The position numbers and the translations under genes are program-made. A stretch of DNA of 64,000 nucleotides from an uncultured Bacilli bacterium (GTDB lineage Bacteria; Bacillota_I; Bacilli_A; RF39; UBA660): NCBI GenBank assembly GCA_934168275.1, contig CAKPNA010000006.1:17859-81858 (forward strand), given 5' to 3'. Positions 63,209-64,000 of this stretch are shown in pieces (position 1 is the stretch's first letter; every line of letters begins with the position of its first letter). The notes beneath the pieces are model-generated. The model was not told the DNA's origin. It saw nothing but the letters and a program-made list of their open reading frames with translations, and searched no databases.

Positions 63209-63754
63209 ATGAAAGCATTAGTAGGTAGTACTAATCAAGTTAAAATAAATGGTGCTAAAAAAGCCTTAGAAAAATATTATTCTAACATTTCTATCGACGG
63301 TATTAAAGTATCTAGTGATGTTAGTTATGAACCAATAAATGAAGAAATATATATGGGTGCTAAGAATAGAATGAATAACTTAATTAACTATGCTAAAGAA
63401 AATAATCTAGATGTTGACTATTTCTTAACTATTGAAAGTGGTATTACTAATCTTCTGGGAGATTATATTATAATAAATGTTGCTCTAATTAGTGATAAAG
63501 AAGGAAATATTAGTATGGGTACTAGTGCCGGCTTCCCGGTAAGTAATAAATATCTCAATGAAATAATAAGTACTGATCTCAATAAAGTAATAACTAAATT
63601 ATTTACTCCTAACGAAGAGGCAAGTAGGGAAGGTGCTATTAGTTATCTAACTAAAAATGTTATTACTAGAACTCATCTAACTGAAGAAGCCTTTATCATG
63701 GCTCTAACTAAATTTATTAATGGAAATATATGGACAGAACAAGTGATAAATTAA
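63209..63754 (+). CDS. DUF84 family NTPase (YjjX-like)
   Basis: This 181-residue protein matches the DUF84 family, which hydrolyses inosine and xanthosine triphosphates to keep them out of nucleic acids. It opens ALVGSTNQVKINGAKKALEKYY, has DVSYEPINEEIYMGAKNRM, FLTIESGI and SAGFPVS, and ends with the REGAISYLTKNVITRTHLTEEAFIMAL signature. The length is usual. A transposon right end lies eight bases after its stop codon, without touching the gene. Confidence 0.88.
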   Translation: MKALVGSTNQVKINGAKKALEKYYSNISIDGIKVSSDVSYEPINEEIYMGAKNRMNNLINYAKENNLDVDYFLTIESGITNLLGDYIIINVALISDKEGNISMGTSAGFPVSNKYLNEIISTDLNKVITKLFTPNEEASREGAISYLTKNVITRTHLTEEAFIMALTKFINGNIWTEQVIN

Positions 63755-63762
63755 AATTTATC

Positions 63763-63883
63763 GTTGAAACCTCACGATTCCAAATTTCTGCTTCACAGAC
63801 ACTCTACTGAGTCTTCTCCAACAGACTTAAATTCCGATAGTCGCTACCGTACATAATATATTTTTTAATTTACTTGTTCTTGT
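63763..63883 (-). ncRNA. Likely TnpB-associated guide RNA (omega RNA) and right end of the element
   Basis: Between the TnpB stop and the DUF84 gene, the minus strand carries about 120 bases that are G+C-richer than the surroundings, with potential hairpins, ending in TCGTGAGGTTTCAAC at 63777-63763. Similar ends close many IS200/IS605 elements. In this family the region gives the scaffold of the guide RNA, and the adjacent host bases (about 63762 downward) act as guide. Boundaries are inferred from these features. Confidence 0.6.
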
Positions 63884-64000
63884 TTAATAATTGCTACAAT
63901 AATTTTTCATATACATTTTTACTCCTTCAAACATTATATTAATACTAGCATTCAAATCTCTATCTATTTCTAAATGACACTTTGTACATTTATATTCCCT
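63884..64000 (-). mobile_element. tnpB: TnpB (IS200/IS605 OrfB), C-terminal end, cut by the window edge
   Basis: The last 38 codons read REYKCTKCHLEIDRDLNASINI and onward to the stop at 63884-63886. This is the zinc-finger end of TnpB (C-x2-C followed by DRDxNAxxNI), the RNA-guided nuclease of IS605-type elements. The DRD catalytic aspartate region is intact. Most of the element lies beyond 64000, so whether it is complete or has a TnpA transposase cannot be judged. Confidence 0.85.

Noticed and set aside
1..64000. Mycoplasma-type code in which TGA is tryptophan
   Set aside because: dnaG and the GntR gene end at TGA in tight overlaps with the next start, and tryptophan is encoded by TGG throughout.

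Overview
The window looks like the chromosome of a low-G+C member of the Bacilli, probably one of the uncultured gut lineages related to Mollicutes. The basis is strong A+T bias, AAGGAG-type ribosome binding sites, a T-box before alaS, and B. subtilis-like neighbourhoods (tkt-sirA-yneF, ylbF-rsmD, nfo next to a DUF2624-like gene, a spoVID-like gene next to a ysxE-like gene). TGA is a normal stop here (dnaG and the GntR gene end in it), so this is not a code-4 mycoplasma. No rRNA, replication origin or CRISPR array is visible.

Layout. 1-2.2 kb: a Bro-N/DinD-like gene preceded by a decayed partial copy of itself, then a kinase-like orphan. 2.2-13.5 kb: housekeeping genes (alaS with T-box, queA, dnaG-rpoD-trmK), interrupted by a response regulator/ABC transporter/histidine kinase module with a tandem-repeat operator. 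13.5-16.3 kb: a surface-protein locus with a leader ORF carrying a 12-G tract, a terminator, a 608-residue exported protein with an adenine-poor, G+C-rich C-terminal cassette, and a membrane protein. 16.3-21.9 kb: metabolic genes, sirA, yneF, ylbF, rsmD and a broken tmk. 21.9-29.9 kb: two prepilin-type proteins, the second a 2306-residue giant built of near-identical repeats. 30-33.8 kb: nfo and spore-associated genes. 33.8-40.7 kb: a YtrA-controlled ABC module and envelope proteins. 40.8-41 kb: two tRNAs. 41.2-53.7 kb: a putative metallopeptidase, LysR, coaE-coaD, MBL and PHP enzymes, an epimerase flanked by direct repeats, membrane proteins, a ZIP transporter, a deacetylase and a U32 protein. 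53.8-55.7 kb: a retron (ncRNA plus reverse transcriptase) convergent with a DUF2441-like gene. 55.7-64 kb: an HTH-membrane protein, a VWA/Cna-B adhesin, a P-type ATPase, a DUF84 NTPase and the 3' end of a TnpB element.

The points most worth following are: (1) the poly-G leader ORF whose +1 frame ends inside a terminator upstream of the surface gene, which suggests phase-variable attenuation; (2) the adenine-depleted cassette at the 3' end of that same gene, which looks like a diversity-generating retroelement variable region acting at a distance; (3) the retron with its unusual convergent DUF2441-like neighbour; (4) a type IV prepilin signal on a giant repeat adhesin. Items 1 and 2 fall on one gene, so expression and binding face of a single surface protein may both vary.
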